Positions 1 through 7,281 of a stretch of DNA of 9,101 nt are shown piece after piece. The position numbers and the translations under genes were made by a program. The notes below the pieces were generated by a model. That model had not been told where the DNA came from and did no database searches. It saw only the letters and a list, made by a program, of their open reading frames with translations. Source of the stretch: Holosporales bacterium (GTDB lineage: Bacteria > Pseudomonadota > Alphaproteobacteria > RUG11792); NCBI GenBank assembly GCA_031267545.1, contig JAIRYU010000001.1, positions 1-9,101 of the forward strand, read 5' to 3'. Within the stretch, counting starts at the first letter, position 1. Each line of letters starts with the position of its first letter.

Positions 1-1180
1 GTCCGTTTGGCGCCCAAGTTGGCGCCTCAACGACATCTCCGCTAGCTATAAGCCTCTCGCCGGTTCCGTCCGTTTTCATTACTCCGATGAAGAACCGCCC
101 CTTATATTGCTTCGTAAACGCTATGAGATCTCCGCGCGGGGACTGTGCCGGTTGCGAGTATTTTCCATCGCCCCGACTAAGCCGCTCCACGTTTGAGCCG
201 TCAGCTTCCATTCTGTATACTGCCTCTTGTCCGTCCCGATCTGATGTAAATAGTATTCTCCCGTCCTGCAAATAACTTGGCGACGTGTCTATACCATGCA
301 ATTCCGTAAGCCGTCTTATTTTCCCCGTCATAAAATTAACCTCGCAAATTGCCGAATGTCCGCCGATTATGATCGCCAAGACAGCCCTGCTTCCGTCTGG
401 AGATAACCGCGGAGCGTACGACATTTGAACCGGTCTGCCCCCGTTTACCCTGCTTAGTTCCGCAAGCATCCTGCCGTCAATTACCTGCCGAACCGACCTA
501 GCCCTAACGTCAATGATTTGCGCTGACGCAGCGCGTCGCGTTCGATTTCTGGCGTTATCATCGATTGACGCGTATGCTATGTATCTCCCGTCAAAACTTG
601 CCCTCGGCGTCAGATCAAGTCTTTTACCGTCGGTAAGCTGCATTCTGTTGAATCCGTCCTGATCTACTAGAACTATTCTGGTTCGTCTTCGCGTGGAGCT
701 TAGCCCGGGAACAGTCTCCACATACGCTATATGTGTGTTGAAGAATCCATCTTCGTTGGTAATTCTCTTAAACGCCGTATCGGCTATGTCATGCGCCGCT
801 CTCCTGCTGTCGCTGACAGTAGTGGAGATTTTCAGAAGAACCTTGCCCGTAATCATATCTGTTAACGTACCTTCGCGCGGATTGTTCATCTTTAGCAAAT
901 ACCTAGCTCCGCCATTCGTCGAATGTTGGGATGATCCGTCGGTCTTAATTGTGCACGCGTCACAGGAATGATCTACTATCCTAAACAATCCGGATAACTC
1001 TAGGTCATTGCGGATGATCTGAGCTATTCCATCCAACTCGGAATTACCAACTTCGCCCGGCCCTACCACCGCTATAGGCTCCGGTTCTACATTGCCGCCG
1101 GCGATTTCAATTTTGATAGTGTGTCCGGTCGCAATTAACATGCATGCGGCGAACGCTGCGTAGACTAACCGTTTTAGCAT
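1..1180 (-). CDS. tolB: TolB, Tol-Pal system beta-propeller protein (3' end beyond window)
   Basis: Periplasmic TolB works with TolQRA and Pal to keep the outer membrane attached and to constrict it at division. No stop occurs before the left edge, so about 393 residues are visible; the family is usually 430-450. From ATG 1180 the protein starts with a signal peptide (residues 1-19, MLKR then a hydrophobic stretch, likely cleavage after ATG). An N-terminal domain follows with the typical VEPEPIAV and DLELSGLFRIVD segments, then AHDIADTAFKRIT, EDGFFNTHIAYV, and propeller blades marked by LSPDG, DTSPSY, FTSDRDG, MEADGSN and APTWAPNG. These identify TolB firmly. The segment between SGLF and HDIAD looks shorter than usual and holds a Cys-x-x-Cys (73/76). 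ATG 1180 has no Shine-Dalgarno; an in-frame GTG at 1225 has GGAG four bases upstream (1230-1233) and would add 15 residues. The gene follows mrcA on the same strand with no visible terminator between. Confidence 0.93.
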   Translation of the reverse strand, partial: MLKRLVYAAFAACMLIATGHTIKIEIAGGNVEPEPIAVVGPGEVGNSELDGIAQIIRNDLELSGLFRIVDHSCDACTIKTDGSSQHSTNGGARYLLKMNNPREGTLTDMITGKVLLKISTTVSDSRRAAHDIADTAFKRITNEDGFFNTHIAYVETVPGLSSTRRRTRIVLVDQDGFNRMQLTDGKRLDLTPRASFDGRYIAYASIDDNARNRTRRAASAQIIDVRARSVRQVIDGRMLAELSRVNGGRPVQMSYAPRLSPDGSRAVLAIIIGGHSAICEVNFMTGKIRRLTELHGIDTSPSYLQDGRILFTSDRDGQEAVYRMEADGSNVERLSRGDGKYSQPAQSPRGDLIAFTKQYKGRFFIGVMKTDGTGERLIASGDVVEAPTWAPNG

Positions 1181-1229
1181 AAAGCGCGAGCTGTACGTCT
1201 TTAACTTACCGCGTAATCCTACCACAATT

Positions 1230-1233
1230 CTCC
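1230..1233 (-). promoter_or_regulatory. Possible ribosome binding site for an earlier tolB start (GTG 1225)
   Basis: On the minus strand GGAG lies four bases before an in-frame GTG at 1225. The ATG at 1180 has only CG-rich, non-SD sequence in front of it. If used, the GTG adds MVGLRGKLKTYSSRF before the signal peptide and shortens the gap to the mrcA stop to about 26 bp. The longer n-region is still compatible with a signal peptide, so the sequence does not settle the start. Confidence 0.35.
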
Positions 1234-1251
1234 GGAATAACTGACTGCTAA

Positions 1252-3222
1252 TCACATTCCAGGAAGAAGAAGCGCTCCCAAGCCTTTTTGTTTCGGTCTG
1301 TCGGGTTCGCCATTTTGATCCGCAATTGCTATCTGTTTGTAATCGTCGTCGCCTACGTCGCTTTGATGTTTTATCTTTCGGACGTTATCAATAACCCTCC
1401 TTGCGATCCTGGCGGGAATGCGGCCCCCCGTCGAATTAGGCGTCATTCTTTTTGATGCCATGTCGTTTCCGATCCATATGCCAAATGAGAATCCCAGTTT
1501 TTTATTCGGCGGGTCGTAAAATCCGGTGAACCACGCGTCCGAATCGCCATTGGTTCCTGTCTTGCCATACACATGTTCATTTGCGTTTGCAGCGCGTCCA
1601 GTTCCACTCTGTACTACGTTTCTTAGTAGCTTACGGCCAGATTCCAGGACTTCGTTATCAACTACATGCGCTACGGCATCTTTGGATTTACGGAACAGTA
1701 CCTCGCCGGTTCTGGCTCGAATCTCTGTGATACAATACGCCCATATTGGAAGGCCGTCCATAAATGACGCGTAGGCCGCTGTCAGATTTTTTAATGTAAC
1801 CGGGGTAGTTCCCAGGGCGACACTCATGTCGTTTACCGAGACGTCAAAGATTCCCAATTTGCTGGCAAATTTCGCGATGCTACGCAAGCCAATAGACTGC
1901 GCCAGTCTGATGCTAACGGCATTCACCGAAAACGTAAATCCATCTAGTACTGAAATTTCTCCCCTTGATTGCCACTTGTAGTTCTTAGGGGTCCATCCAG
2001 CGATGCTGACTGGCTTGTCAGATATCATATCGGTCAGTTGGTAGCCGCGCTCCAATGCAGCCCCGTAAATAAATAGCTTAAATGCAGATCCAGGAAATCG
2101 ATTAGCCGCAACTGCCCTGTTGAACTGAGTTACCGAGTAACCGTTTCCGCCTATCATAGCCTGTATAGCCCCGTCGCGCGCCATACATATGAATGCCGCC
2201 TGTGAGAAGTTATAATTTTTACCCTCGGTTTCTATGTAGTACGATACTGCCTCTTCTGCAATCTCTTGCTTATCCTCGTCAAAGGTTGTAACGACAACTA
2301 TGTCGTCCTCAATTTCTCCTCCTAAAAGTTTTTTTGCCTGCTCGTACACAAAATCGCAGAAGTATTTTTGATTATGGATTTTGGAGACGCTGCCGGACAA
2401 GGCCTCCTGCTCCTGCGTTGCTTCGATAATTTTCGCATCCTTTATGAAGCCCTGGCTTTCCATCGCTTGAAGAACCACCATTGCTCTATCGCGCGCATAG
2501 TTAGGGTGATTGCTTGGATTGTATTTTGAGGGAGCTTTCAATACTCCTGCCAGTATCGCCGCCTCAAAGATTGACAGTTCTTTGGCTGATTTACAGAAGT
2601 ATCTTCTGGCAGCGGCGTCTATTCCATACGTGCCGGCTCCAAAGTACACTCTGTTCAGATACATCATTAAAATTTCTGATTTTGTAAATTTGTGTTCAAG
2701 CCAAAACGCAAGAAGGAGCTCTCGGATTTTCCTTGGCATAGAACGGTCGCGATGCGACGCCGCTCCCTCTGTTATTAAGATGTTTTTAGCCAATTGTTGG
2801 GTTATCGTAGACCCGCCTTGAACCACTCGTTTCGCAACATAGTTCTGATAAAGGGCCCTAAAAAATCCAACAAAATCTATTCCAAAATGTTGAAAGAATC
2901 TTTTGTCTTCCACTGCCATAAAAGCCAGTGGCACATGCTTCGGCAATTCTTCTACGGTAACGACGTCTTCATACAGATCTCCATATGATCCAATGACTTT
3001 TCCGTCATAGGTCTGGACAGAAACGGCTGGTATTCGTACGGCCGTTTGGAGATTATCAAGATTAGGTAGCGCGCCAGCGAAATACATAAGCGCCACTGTA
3101 ATCGTAACGAATCCGCACAGCGAACAGTACATAAAAAATCGGAATAACTTTGCTGCGAACGAATTTCTACGCCGCTCTATCTGGCGCTTTCTGTAATGTT
3201 TTGGAGGTCTCTTTTTCCTCAA
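1252..3222 (-). CDS. mrcA: Bifunctional class A penicillin-binding protein 1A (transglycosylase/transpeptidase)
   Basis: This inner-membrane enzyme polymerises lipid II into glycan strands and cross-links their peptides in the periplasm. A basic cytoplasmic tail (residues 1-25) precedes one membrane segment (about 27-50). The GT51 domain shows EDKRFFQHFG with catalytic Glu105, GGSTITQQ (136-143), RKIRE with Glu168, and KSEILMMYLN (181-190). The transpeptidase domain shows PGSAFK with nucleophile Ser379 and Lys382, SVN (432-434) and KTGT (554-557). All catalytic motifs are intact. At 656 residues it is well short of E. coli PBP1A (850), with only about 70 residues between the domains, so the OB-like insert appears to be missing. 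The start codon is TTG: an in-frame TAG lies two codons upstream and the next Met is inside the membrane segment. No good Shine-Dalgarno precedes it. tolB follows on the same strand. Confidence 0.93.
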   Translation of the reverse strand: MRKKRPPKHYRKRQIERRRNSFAAKLFRFFMYCSLCGFVTITVALMYFAGALPNLDNLQTAVRIPAVSVQTYDGKVIGSYGDLYEDVVTVEELPKHVPLAFMAVEDKRFFQHFGIDFVGFFRALYQNYVAKRVVQGGSTITQQLAKNILITEGAASHRDRSMPRKIRELLLAFWLEHKFTKSEILMMYLNRVYFGAGTYGIDAAARRYFCKSAKELSIFEAAILAGVLKAPSKYNPSNHPNYARDRAMVVLQAMESQGFIKDAKIIEATQEQEALSGSVSKIHNQKYFCDFVYEQAKKLLGGEIEDDIVVVTTFDEDKQEIAEEAVSYYIETEGKNYNFSQAAFICMARDGAIQAMIGGNGYSVTQFNRAVAANRFPGSAFKLFIYGAALERGYQLTDMISDKPVSIAGWTPKNYKWQSRGEISVLDGFTFSVNAVSIRLAQSIGLRSIAKFASKLGIFDVSVNDMSVALGTTPVTLKNLTAAYASFMDGLPIWAYCITEIRARTGEVLFRKSKDAVAHVVDNEVLESGRKLLRNVVQSGTGRAANANEHVYGKTGTNGDSDAWFTGFYDPPNKKLGFSFGIWIGNDMASKRMTPNSTGGRIPARIARRVIDNVRKIKHQSDVGDDDYKQIAIADQNGEPDRPKQKGLGALLLPGM

Positions 3223-3255
3223 CGCTAACTACTCGCGTTTTTGAAGTCATTGCGG

Positions 3256-3284
3256 ATTCTATCAATAATCGGCGTATGGTACAA
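3256..3284 (-). promoter_or_regulatory. Predicted sigma70-type promoter of mrcA(-tolB)
   Basis: On the minus strand the -35 is TTGTAC (3279-3284) and the -10 is TAGAAT (3256-3261), with exactly 17 bp between. Predicted transcription start near 3249, giving a leader of about 27 bases to the TTG start at 3222. It occupies almost exactly the same DNA as the radA promoter on the other strand. Seen by eye only, not tested. Confidence 0.55.
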
Positions 3285-3285
3285 T
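3257..3285 (+). promoter_or_regulatory. Predicted sigma70-type promoter of radA
   Basis: The -10 is TACAAT (3280-3285), five of six consensus bases; 17 bp upstream is a weak -35, TTCTAT (3257-3262). Transcription would start near 3292, about 26 bases before GTG 3318. This argues against the in-frame ATG at 3276, which would lie inside the promoter and outside the transcript. The weak -35 keeps confidence moderate. Confidence 0.45.
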
Positions 3286-3317
3286 ATTGGAGAAGCCGTC
3301 CGCGAGAGTTACTTGGA

Positions 3318-4694
3318 GTGAAAGTCGTCTCTAAATTTGTATGCCAGGAGTGTGGCGCGATCTTATCGAAGTGGATGGGACAGTGTGACATATGTCGCGG
3401 ATGGAACTGCGTCGTAGAGGAAATCGGGACGGACGCGAAAGGCAAATCGCCAGATGTTCCAGAGAATTTTTTTGAGTTGATACATGACGATGTCGGGTCC
3501 GATTGCGGGGCGCCTACTAAACGTCACAATTGCGCCCTTAGCGAACTAAACAGGGTGCTGGGCGGAGGATTAGTTAGCGGATCGGTCGTATTACTTGGAG
3601 GCCCGCCCGGAATAGGAAAGTCCACATTACTGCTCCAGTTACTATCCGATATCAGCGATATCAAGGATTATGTGTACATATCTGCGGAAGAATCCACAAA
3701 GCAAGTTATGATGCGCGCTCGTAGGCTTGAGATATCAAACCAAAATCTAAGAATTGCGTCATCCGCCGATATTCATCAAATTTTACAAGCGATTAAACAT
3801 TTAAATCATAACGGCATAGTCGTTATTGATTCGATACAAACTGTGTCGTCCAACCTTATCCAATCTCCGCCAGGCAGTATTTCACAGGTTAGGTTCTGCA
3901 CACAGGAGTTGGTGAGATTCGCCAAGACTAACGATGTGATAGTTATCATAGTAGGCCATATCACAAAGGATGGAGCAATTGCGGGCCCAAAGACGTTGGA
4001 ACATATGGTAGATAGCGTATTGTATTTTGAAGGAGATGGGACGTTAGACTACAAAATTATTCGCTGCGTAAAAAATAGATTTGGGCCAACGGACGAGATT
4101 GGCGTATTTTCAATGACTGGGAAGGGCTTAGAAGAAACGCTTAATCCGTCTGTAGCATTCCTGTCGGAGCGCGATGGCTCCGTTAGCGGCGTGGCCGTGT
4201 TTTCAGGAATAGAAGGTACGCGTCCTATCTTGTCCGAAGTACAGGCGCTTGTGTCGCATACCAGCCTAGCTATTCCGCGACGTTCATCCGTTGGGTTTGA
4301 CGCGAATAGGTTGTCGATGATCGTCGCTGTCTTGGCGACAAGAGGCAGGATGAGTTTTTCAAATAAGGACGTATTTGTCAATGTTGCCGGCGGTCTCAGA
4401 ATCACGGAACCGGCGGCAGACCTCGCAATTTCAGCCGCTATTATTTCGGCGGCATACCAAAAATCTCTTCCAGCGAGATCTGTATTCTTCGGGGAGGTTG
4501 GACTGTCGGGCGAGTTGCGCCAATCACACCTGTCGTATGCGCGGATTAAGGAATCCGTAAAGCTGGGATTTACTGACATATTCTGCGCGCATAAAACAGA
4601 AGATTTTGAAGGCTCCGCAGATGTCAAAATCTTGAGAATAAAATCAATTAGGGATTTGATCGTTAAGATACATGCAACCTCGCCATGCCCGTAG
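3318..4694 (+). CDS. radA: DNA repair protein RadA (Sms), branch-migration helicase
   Basis: RadA is a cytoplasmic RecA-like ATPase that drives branch migration and helps process recombination intermediates. From GTG 3318 the protein is 458 residues, almost the same as E. coli RadA (460). An N-terminal C4 zinc finger (Cys9, 12, 23, 26) is followed by the ATPase core with Walker A GPPGIGKST (95-103), a Walker B-like GIVVIDS (about 166-172), and the RadA-specific KNRFG motif (252-256). The C-terminal part is the Lon-protease-like domain (GFDANRLSMIVAVLATR, then GGLRITEPAADLAISAA and GEVGLSGELR). The open frame extends upstream to 3150, but the extra sequence is not RadA-like and overlaps the mrcA start and the shared promoter. 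GTG has only a weak GAGAG upstream. A small reading frame overlaps the stop, and lpxC converges from the other side. Confidence 0.95.
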   Translation: MKVVSKFVCQECGAILSKWMGQCDICRGWNCVVEEIGTDAKGKSPDVPENFFELIHDDVGSDCGAPTKRHNCALSELNRVLGGGLVSGSVVLLGGPPGIGKSTLLLQLLSDISDIKDYVYISAEESTKQVMMRARRLEISNQNLRIASSADIHQILQAIKHLNHNGIVVIDSIQTVSSNLIQSPPGSISQVRFCTQELVRFAKTNDVIVIIVGHITKDGAIAGPKTLEHMVDSVLYFEGDGTLDYKIIRCVKNRFGPTDEIGVFSMTGKGLEETLNPSVAFLSERDGSVSGVAVFSGIEGTRPILSEVQALVSHTSLAIPRRSSVGFDANRLSMIVAVLATRGRMSFSNKDVFVNVAGGLRITEPAADLAISAAIISAAYQKSLPARSVFFGEVGLSGELRQSHLSYARIKESVKLGFTDIFCAHKTEDFEGSADVKILRIKSIRDLIVKIHATSPCP

Positions 4695-4876
4695 AGGAAT
4701 TGGCAACTAACTCCGATTTATCAATAAAAGATAAATGGATAGATGCAAGCGCCGCGGGAGCGTCCGTCTCAGAAAAGATGAAGTTAGGAATGTGGTTCGG
4801 AAATGGCGACGCAGGGAATGCCCCCGTCCTCAGGGACCCGAATATAAGGAAAAGAGCGCAGCGCTTACATGGATAA
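4685..4876 (+). CDS. Small hypothetical protein overlapping the radA stop
   Basis: I do not recognise this 63-residue frame. It starts with ATG inside the last codons of radA (10-bp overlap), has no Shine-Dalgarno of its own, and could only be translated by coupling to radA. In its favour: it fills most of the 256-bp gap between radA and lpxC; its codons (ATA, TTA, GGA, AGG, AGA) resemble those of neighbouring genes; and the product is mixed in charge (SIKDKWIDASAAG, then DPNIRKRAQRLHG) with no membrane segment, signal or cysteines. Against it: no known motif, short length, and an AT-rich inverted repeat inside. It may be a decayed gene or chance. The alternative 110-residue frame at 4735-5067 runs antisense into lpxC and is Arg-rich, so it is less likely. 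Confidence 0.33.
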   Translation: MPVEELATNSDLSIKDKWIDASAAGASVSEKMKLGMWFGNGDAGNAPVLRDPNIRKRAQRLHG

Positions 4877-4950
4877 GAAAGTTTGGAGCTAATTCAAAGT
4901 CGAGAACATGCTTAGTAACTAACGAGTCGAAAGCTGCGCTTCAGGGCATA

Positions 4951-5874
4951 TCATCTTGCGAAACCACGAAGCGAAGCTCTATCGAGAAACTGGCGGGAAG
5001 GCCTGGCTGCCATCTTAGAATAACTCCTGAAAGCCTTGCCGATCTCCATAACGAACGAATTGTTTAATGCGTGAGACGGATTTATTGCAGTAATATCCCC
5101 GATAATATCGCATTCAAGAACGCAAAGATCTCCTATTAAATCAAGGCATTTGTGCATCACTATCTCTTTCTCGTGCCTGAGTCCGCCGGCGTTCTTGACG
5201 GTTCCATCCGAAAGAATTACGATGGTGTTATCCTCAGAAGCGCCGCGCGCCATGCCTCGTTTTCGTATCTCGCAATAGTCGTCAAGCCATCCAAACGTTC
5301 TGGATTCTGCTATGTTGTTGAGATCGTCGTCAAGCTTAAATGAGTAACAGTTACGACCGTCTACAAGCGAGCCCAGTCTCTCGCATGAAAGTTCCACCGA
5401 GATTTTACGTTCCTTACTTGGCCTCACAGAAATTCTTCCGCTTTTGGAGCTTACCGTTATCTCGTCAGCGATTACTAAGGCGGGGACCATGCTATTTCGA
5501 TATCTTAGTCCAACATTTAGAAATTTGTTCGTGAACTCGACGGCAGACCCGTCCATAATTGGAACCTCGTCTCCTTCGATCTCGACGATAGCGTCCGTAA
5601 TTTTACAAATCCTGAGGGCTGCGAGGAGGTGCTCCACTACGGCAATCGACACGCCAGCTTCGTTTGTAATGCAAGTGCGCAGAATTGGATTCGTAACACA
5701 CTCGGGCGACAGCCTAATTATCCGCTCACGATCGGCTACGTCAACCCGATTAAACATTATTCCGTTGTCCGAATGTAACGGACAAACTCGCATTGTAACG
5801 CGCTTCCCGCCGTGAACGCCTACTCCGACAAATTCAACCGGACGTCTTAAAGTAGCCCTACGCCTCAACAACAT
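4951..5874 (-). CDS. lpxC: UDP-3-O-acyl-N-acetylglucosamine deacetylase LpxC
   Basis: LpxC is the cytoplasmic zinc enzyme that carries out the committed step of lipid A synthesis, removing the N-acetyl group from UDP-3-O-acyl-GlcNAc. The 307 residues match the usual length (E. coli 305). All active-site positions are present at a constant offset of three from E. coli: Glu81-His82 in VVEHLLAAL (E78/H79), His241-Lys242 and Asp245 in HKCLDLIGDL (H238/K239/D242), and His268 in NPSHALNN (H265). The N-terminal GVGVHGGKRVTM and the ESRTFGWLDD loop are also typical. The enzyme should be active, so the organism very likely makes LPS. The ATG at 5874 lacks a strong Shine-Dalgarno. The gene has its own promoter 109 bp below the importer operon, and is not next to ftsZ on the upstream side as in many Proteobacteria. 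Confidence 0.97.
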   Translation of the reverse strand: MLLRRRATLRRPVEFVGVGVHGGKRVTMRVCPLHSDNGIMFNRVDVADRERIIRLSPECVTNPILRTCITNEAGVSIAVVEHLLAALRICKITDAIVEIEGDEVPIMDGSAVEFTNKFLNVGLRYRNSMVPALVIADEITVSSKSGRISVRPSKERKISVELSCERLGSLVDGRNCYSFKLDDDLNNIAESRTFGWLDDYCEIRKRGMARGASEDNTIVILSDGTVKNAGGLRHEKEIVMHKCLDLIGDLCVLECDIIGDITAINPSHALNNSFVMEIGKAFRSYSKMAARPSRQFLDRASLRGFAR

Positions 5875-5908
5875 ACCAACAAATCCACACGAATACGCGT
5901 ATAAGAAT

Positions 5909-5938
5909 ATTGTACGGCAACCATCGTAACTACTACAA
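5909..5938 (-). promoter_or_regulatory. Predicted sigma70-type promoter of lpxC
   Basis: On the minus strand the -35 is TTGTAG (5933-5938), the spacer is 18 bp and the -10 is TACAAT (5909-5914). Predicted start near 5902, giving a leader of about 28 bases. A perfect 10-bp palindrome, ATACGCGTAT (5893-5902), begins at the predicted start site and could be an operator. The promoter lets lpxC be expressed apart from the importer genes upstream. Confidence 0.5.
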
Positions 5939-5983
5939 TACAGACAATTGTTACAATTTGTTGCGATCGCTGGAAGCCGTGAA

Positions 5984-6649
5984 TCAGCCGTAGTAACCCT
6001 TTAGGTACCCAATCGGATCCTCGCGCTGCTTCGGGTTAATCTCGGTTACTATCTTGCCACCCCTTAGGAGGGCTATTTTGTCGGAAATTTGAGTTAAGAA
6101 ATCGAGGTCATGAGATGCCGCGACGATCGTAACTCCAAGCTTATTAACGCTCTGTAAAAGCGTCACCACATCCGTTATGGTAGCTATGTCTAACCCAGAC
6201 GTAGGTTCGTCGCACAGGAGCGCATCCGGATCAATCATCAGGCTCCTAGCTAGCGCGGCTCTTTGCTTTTGCCCGCCGGATAATGTGCGCGGATATTCCA
6301 GAGCCTTCCCCTCCATTCCAAGGTCTTTAAGAATGGATCTCGCCTTATCTATGCACTGCTTCCTCTTATCCGGACCGGCTTTTAACGCTGGAGCATACAC
6401 GAGATTCTGCAAAACCGTCATATGAGGAAACAGCTGAAAATCCTGAAACATGAAACCAACCTTGCAGTCGTATTCTATGGCCCCTCCATCCGGGGTCTCC
6501 AATTTCTGTGTGCACCGTAACAGAGTAGATTTCCCGCTACCGGATGGTCCCGCAAGCCCAACGACACTATGCGCTTCAACGTCAATGCTAACGCCATCCA
6601 GGATTTTTACTCCGTTAAATGATTTGCTGACATTACAGATCTTCAGCAT
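5984..6649 (-). CDS. glnQ: Polar amino-acid ABC transporter, ATP-binding subunit (GlnQ-type)
   Basis: This cytoplasmic ATPase powers uptake through the membrane permease encoded just upstream. All ABC motifs are present in order: Walker A GPSGSGKST (34-42), Q-loop FMFQDF with Gln69, signature LSGGQ (123-127), Walker B ALLCDEPT with Glu148, D-loop SGLD, and the switch His180 in ASHD. The protein is 221 residues, about 20 shorter than most family members (around 240). The missing part lies between Walker A and the Q-loop (ETPDGGAIEYDCKVGF), where others have a longer beta-strand insert. The ATG overlaps the permease stop by 7 bp (ATGCTGA), with AAAGG a few bases upstream, so translation is coupled. 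Family membership is certain; the substrate, glutamine or another polar amino acid, cannot be read from the sequence. Confidence 0.93.
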   Translation of the reverse strand: MLKICNVSKSFNGVKILDGVSIDVEAHSVVGLAGPSGSGKSTLLRCTQKLETPDGGAIEYDCKVGFMFQDFQLFPHMTVLQNLVYAPALKAGPDKRKQCIDKARSILKDLGMEGKALEYPRTLSGGQKQRAALARSLMIDPDALLCDEPTSGLDIATITDVVTLLQSVNKLGVTIVAASHDLDFLTQISDKIALLRGGKIVTEINPKQREDPIGYLKGYYG

Positions 6650-7281
6650 ACAACCTTTCGTCCCTCTATCTTTCGTCCGACATACTCAATCGACAGCACC
6701 AGAACATAGTAAGCGACTGCGGCCATACATAGCGGAGCAAAATACTCGTACCGCGCCGAAGCTATAATCTGCGACCGCCGCATAATATCCATTCCTCCAA
6801 TAGTCGCTATTATCGCGGATTCCTTCAACAGGGTTACCGTTTCATTAACAAGCGCCGGAAATATATTCATAGCCACTTGCGGCAGAATGACGTCCCTCCA
6901 CATATAGAACGGAGGGATTCCAAGAGAATACGCCGCCTCAAATTGTCCCTTTGGGAGACTTTCTATTCCGGCCCTCAGTATTTCTGCAACGTACGCCGAA
7001 CTGTTGATTCCAAACGTAATGATCCCCGTCGACAACACACTAAGCTTACACCCGCATAGCTGCGGAACAAGGAAGTAAACGATGCTCAATTGCAATATAA
7101 CAGGCGTGCCCCTTACTATCGACACAATTCCATTGATCACAGACTTGCATATGCCGCGATATCTAGCAATGGAAAATACCCCCCCCAGAACCAATCCAAC
7201 CAAAATGCCGCCGGCAAGCAGCTCTAGAGTCAAAATGACTCCGGAGCCGATATACAAACAGTCAGAAACAAGCTTACTCAC
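6643..7281 (-). CDS. glnP: Polar amino-acid ABC transporter, permease subunit (GlnP/HisM type)
   Basis: This is the inner-membrane channel subunit, probably acting as a homodimer because only one permease gene is present. The 212-residue protein is strongly hydrophobic with about five membrane segments (first about 10-38, last about 180-200). It carries RGTPVILQL (57-65), typical of the HEQRo/polar amino-acid permeases. It also has the EAA loop EAAYSLGIPPFYMWRDVILPQ near residues 115-135, with the invariant Gly121, which docks on the ATPase. The start is a GTG overlapping the end of the binding-protein gene by 8 bp, with AGGTGG about 10 bases upstream. The stop overlaps the glnQ start. These overlaps make the three genes one transcript with coupled translation. 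Substrate is not determinable. Confidence 0.93.
   Translation of the reverse strand: MSKLVSDCLYIGSGVILTLELLAGGILVGLVLGGVFSIARYRGICKSVINGIVSIVRGTPVILQLSIVYFLVPQLCGCKLSVLSTGIITFGINSSAYVAEILRAGIESLPKGQFEAAYSLGIPPFYMWRDVILPQVAMNIFPALVNETVTLLKESAIIATIGGMDIMRRSQIIASARYEYFAPLCMAAVAYYVLVLSIEYVGRKIEGRKVVC

Noticed and set aside
3150..3317. N-terminal extension of RadA from ATG 3150 or ATG 3276
   Set aside because: The extension is antisense to the mrcA N-terminus and the promoter region and is not RadA-like. The GTG at 3318 gives the normal length, and ATG 3276 falls inside the predicted promoter.
4049..4627. A 192-codon open frame on the minus strand inside radA
   Set aside because: It is fully antisense to the conserved C-terminal domain of RadA, has no recognisable motif and a low-complexity Ser/Thr/Pro-rich product typical of shadow frames.
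4716..4736. Inverted repeat ATTTATC/GATAAAT (7-bp stem, 7-base loop) just after radA, considered as a terminator
   Set aside because: The stem has a single G-C pair and no T-run follows, so it should be too weak for intrinsic termination.
4805..4870. GTCC-TCAG-GGAC and AGCGC-A-GCGCT as radA or lpxC terminators
   Set aside because: Stems are four to five bp, one with a one-base loop, and neither has a T-tract on either strand.
4735..5067. A 110-codon plus-strand frame between radA and lpxC
   Set aside because: Its last third is antisense to the lpxC C-terminus, the product is Arg/Lys-rich without motifs, and it lacks a Shine-Dalgarno.
5942..5962. ACAATTGT and nearby CAATT repeats below the glnQ stop
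   Set aside because: Short AT-rich repeats of uneven spacing; too weak to call a terminator or operator.
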